From Sphingomonas sp. (GTDB lineage Bacteria > Pseudomonadota > Alphaproteobacteria > Sphingomonadales > Sphingomonadaceae), in contig JAICXF010000046.1 of NCBI GenBank assembly GCA_025981625.1, positions 1 through 14,532 on the forward strand: a DNA stretch of 14,532 nucleotides, given 5' to 3'. Shown here one piece after another: positions 13,630 through 14,532 of the stretch. The notes under the pieces were generated by a model that worked only from the letters and a program-made list of their open reading frames with translations, was not told the DNA's origin and made no database searches. The translations under genes were made by a program, and so were the position numbers. Within the stretch, counting starts at the first letter, position 1; the number at the start of each line of letters is the position of its first letter.

Positions 13630-14019
13630 CTATTGCGCGCAGATCCTGTCGAGGATGATCGCCGCGATCGATCCTCCGCGGGCGGTGTGTTTTTCGTCCG
13701 GGCCTACGGAATTCAGTACCGCTCCCTTCTTCATATAATCGGTGTGCAGATCACTGTACGTCCGATCAGCGCAATTGCCCTGCCGCAGCGCAACGAAGCC
13801 ATCGGCGCCCTTGGCGGCTTCGCTGGGAGCATATTGCACCCGCAGCGCAAAGGTCACCAGATTGCCTTCGCGCTTGGCGTTGACGCGATCGACGTCATAG
13901 CTCGCGCCGAGGTTGTTCTTGCCGACGTTCACCCAGACCTGGGATGGATTGGGCGCCGCTTGAGCGAGGCTCGCCGCCAAGGCGAGCCCAAGCGCAAGGC
14001 TGATTTCGCGTTCGATCAT
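13630..14019 (-). CDS. Small exported protein, possibly surface-adhesin protein E-like
   Basis: The 129-residue protein begins with a signal peptide (MIEREISLALGLALAASLAQA, cleavage near residue 21-22). The mature part starts with WVNVGKNNLGASYDVDRVNA and continues with strands such as NLVTFALRVQYA and CADRTYSDLHTDYM. The W-x-x-V start and the Y-D-V-D-R-V strand recall the small surface-adhesin protein E domain found in many proteobacteria, but I cannot confirm this by eye. Cys83 and Cys127 could pair. The ATG at 14019 has GGGAG only 2 nt upstream, shorter than ideal; longer in-frame starts would lie in accC. It follows accC by 26 nt on the same strand and is probably read from the same transcript. 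No link to fatty acid synthesis is implied. Confidence 0.75.
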   Translation of the reverse strand: MIEREISLALGLALAASLAQAAPNPSQVWVNVGKNNLGASYDVDRVNAKREGNLVTFALRVQYAPSEAAKGADGFVALRQGNCADRTYSDLHTDYMKKGAVLNSVGPDEKHTARGGSIAAIILDRICAQ

Positions 14020-14045
14020 GGCTCCCGCTGTGCGTTCGGGTTCAT

Positions 14046-14532
14046 TTACGCAGCATTGCGCGCGAGCCATGCCTCCAGCCACTTGATGGTGTAGTCGCCC
14101 GCCAGGAACTCGGGGTCGCGCACGAGTTTCTGGTGGAGCGGGATCGTGGTCTTCATGCCTTCGACCACGAACTCCTCGAGAGCGCGGCGGAGCCGGCGGA
14201 TGCAGCTGTCGCGGTTGGAGCCGTAGACGATCAGCTTGCCGTTCATGCTGTCGTAGAAAGGCGGCACCCGGTAGCCGGTGTAGAGCCCGCTATCGACGCG
14301 GACGTGCATGCCGCCGGGCGCGACATAGTTCTTCACCAGCCCGGGTGAGGGAGCGAAGGTCTCGGGATCTTCGGCGTTGATGCGGCATTCGATCGCATGG
14401 CCGTGCAGATGGACCTGGTCCTGACGGCAGGAGAGGCCTTCGCCGCAGGCGACGCGGATCTGCTCCCGGACGAGATCGATGCCGGTGATCATCTCGGTCA
14501 CCGGATGCTCCACCTGCAGCCGGGTGTTCATC
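14046..14532 (-). CDS. accC: Biotin carboxylase subunit of acetyl-CoA carboxylase, C-terminal part
   Basis: Partial gene: the 5' end lies beyond 14532. The visible 161 residues begin at MNTRLQVEHPVTE, the strongly conserved biotin carboxylase motif that carries the catalytic-site arginine, and go on through HAIECRINAEDP, PSPGLV, RVDSGLYTGYRVPPFYDSMNGKLIVYG and EFVVEGMKTTIPLH to the usual C-terminal end. The enzyme carboxylates biotin on AccB with ATP and bicarbonate, the first step of malonyl-CoA formation in the cytoplasm. The fragment looks intact and the stop (TAA) is in the expected place. accB would normally lie just upstream, outside the window. A small exported-protein gene follows 26 nt downstream. 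Confidence 0.97.
   Translation of the reverse strand, partial: MNTRLQVEHPVTEMITGIDLVREQIRVACGEGLSCRQDQVHLHGHAIECRINAEDPETFAPSPGLVKNYVAPGGMHVRVDSGLYTGYRVPPFYDSMNGKLIVYGSNRDSCIRRLRRALEEFVVEGMKTTIPLHQKLVRDPEFLAGDYTIKWLEAWLARNAA

Overview
This is a GC-rich (about 65%) alphaproteobacterial chromosome segment, most likely from a sphingomonad. The main evidence is the NDUFA12-type accessory subunit of complex I, the atpH-atpA order, the sphingomonad-like fatty acyl-AMP ligase, the two-domain cold-shock protein, and dense short-gap gene packing with frequent GTG starts. I saw no tRNA, rRNA, insertion sequence, prophage or CRISPR array. Most genes are chromosomal housekeeping genes.

Layout. 1-685 (minus): start of atpA (runs off the window) and all of atpH, with a structured leader carrying a terminator-like hairpin. 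898-2971 (plus): bifunctional Ada (adaptive response to alkylation) followed by a CPBP-family membrane protease. 3047-5185 (minus): a fatty acyl-AMP ligase and, downstream, a small PilZ protein. 5275-8012 (plus): recX, a two-domain cold-shock protein, a DUF192 lipoprotein, the NDUFA12-like complex I subunit and a DUF2155 lipoprotein. 7805-8975 (minus): aat (Leu/Phe-tRNA-protein transferase) and an ArsC-type arsenate reductase. 9174-11171 (plus): a duplicated glycine-zipper lipoprotein and a secreted L,D-transpeptidase. 11168-13164 (minus): a monocarboxylate MFS transporter and a TonB-family protein. 13309-13560 (plus): a small exported two-cysteine protein. 13630-14532 (minus): the 3' part of accC and a small exported protein downstream of it.

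The most noteworthy structures lie at gene junctions. (a) A near-perfect intrinsic terminator (13-bp arms, 3-nt loop, T6 run) sits inside the signal-peptide coding region of the L,D-transpeptidase, about 70 nt after the stop of the glycine-zipper gene. Every transcript of the transpeptidase that carries its signal peptide must cross it. (b) The atpH leader carries a hairpin plus T-run and several mutually exclusive GC pairings, which resembles an attenuator. (c) The convergent DUF2155 and aat genes overlap by 208 bp with their wobble positions facing each other, and the conserved ends of both proteins lie on the same bases. (d) The glycine-zipper lipoprotein is an internal duplication in which each membrane-hairpin unit is followed by an EF-hand/dockerin-like D-x-N-x-D-G loop. 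No wholly new multi-gene system is evident. The DUF2155/NDUFA12 pairing beside aat is the best candidate for an uncharacterised functional link.
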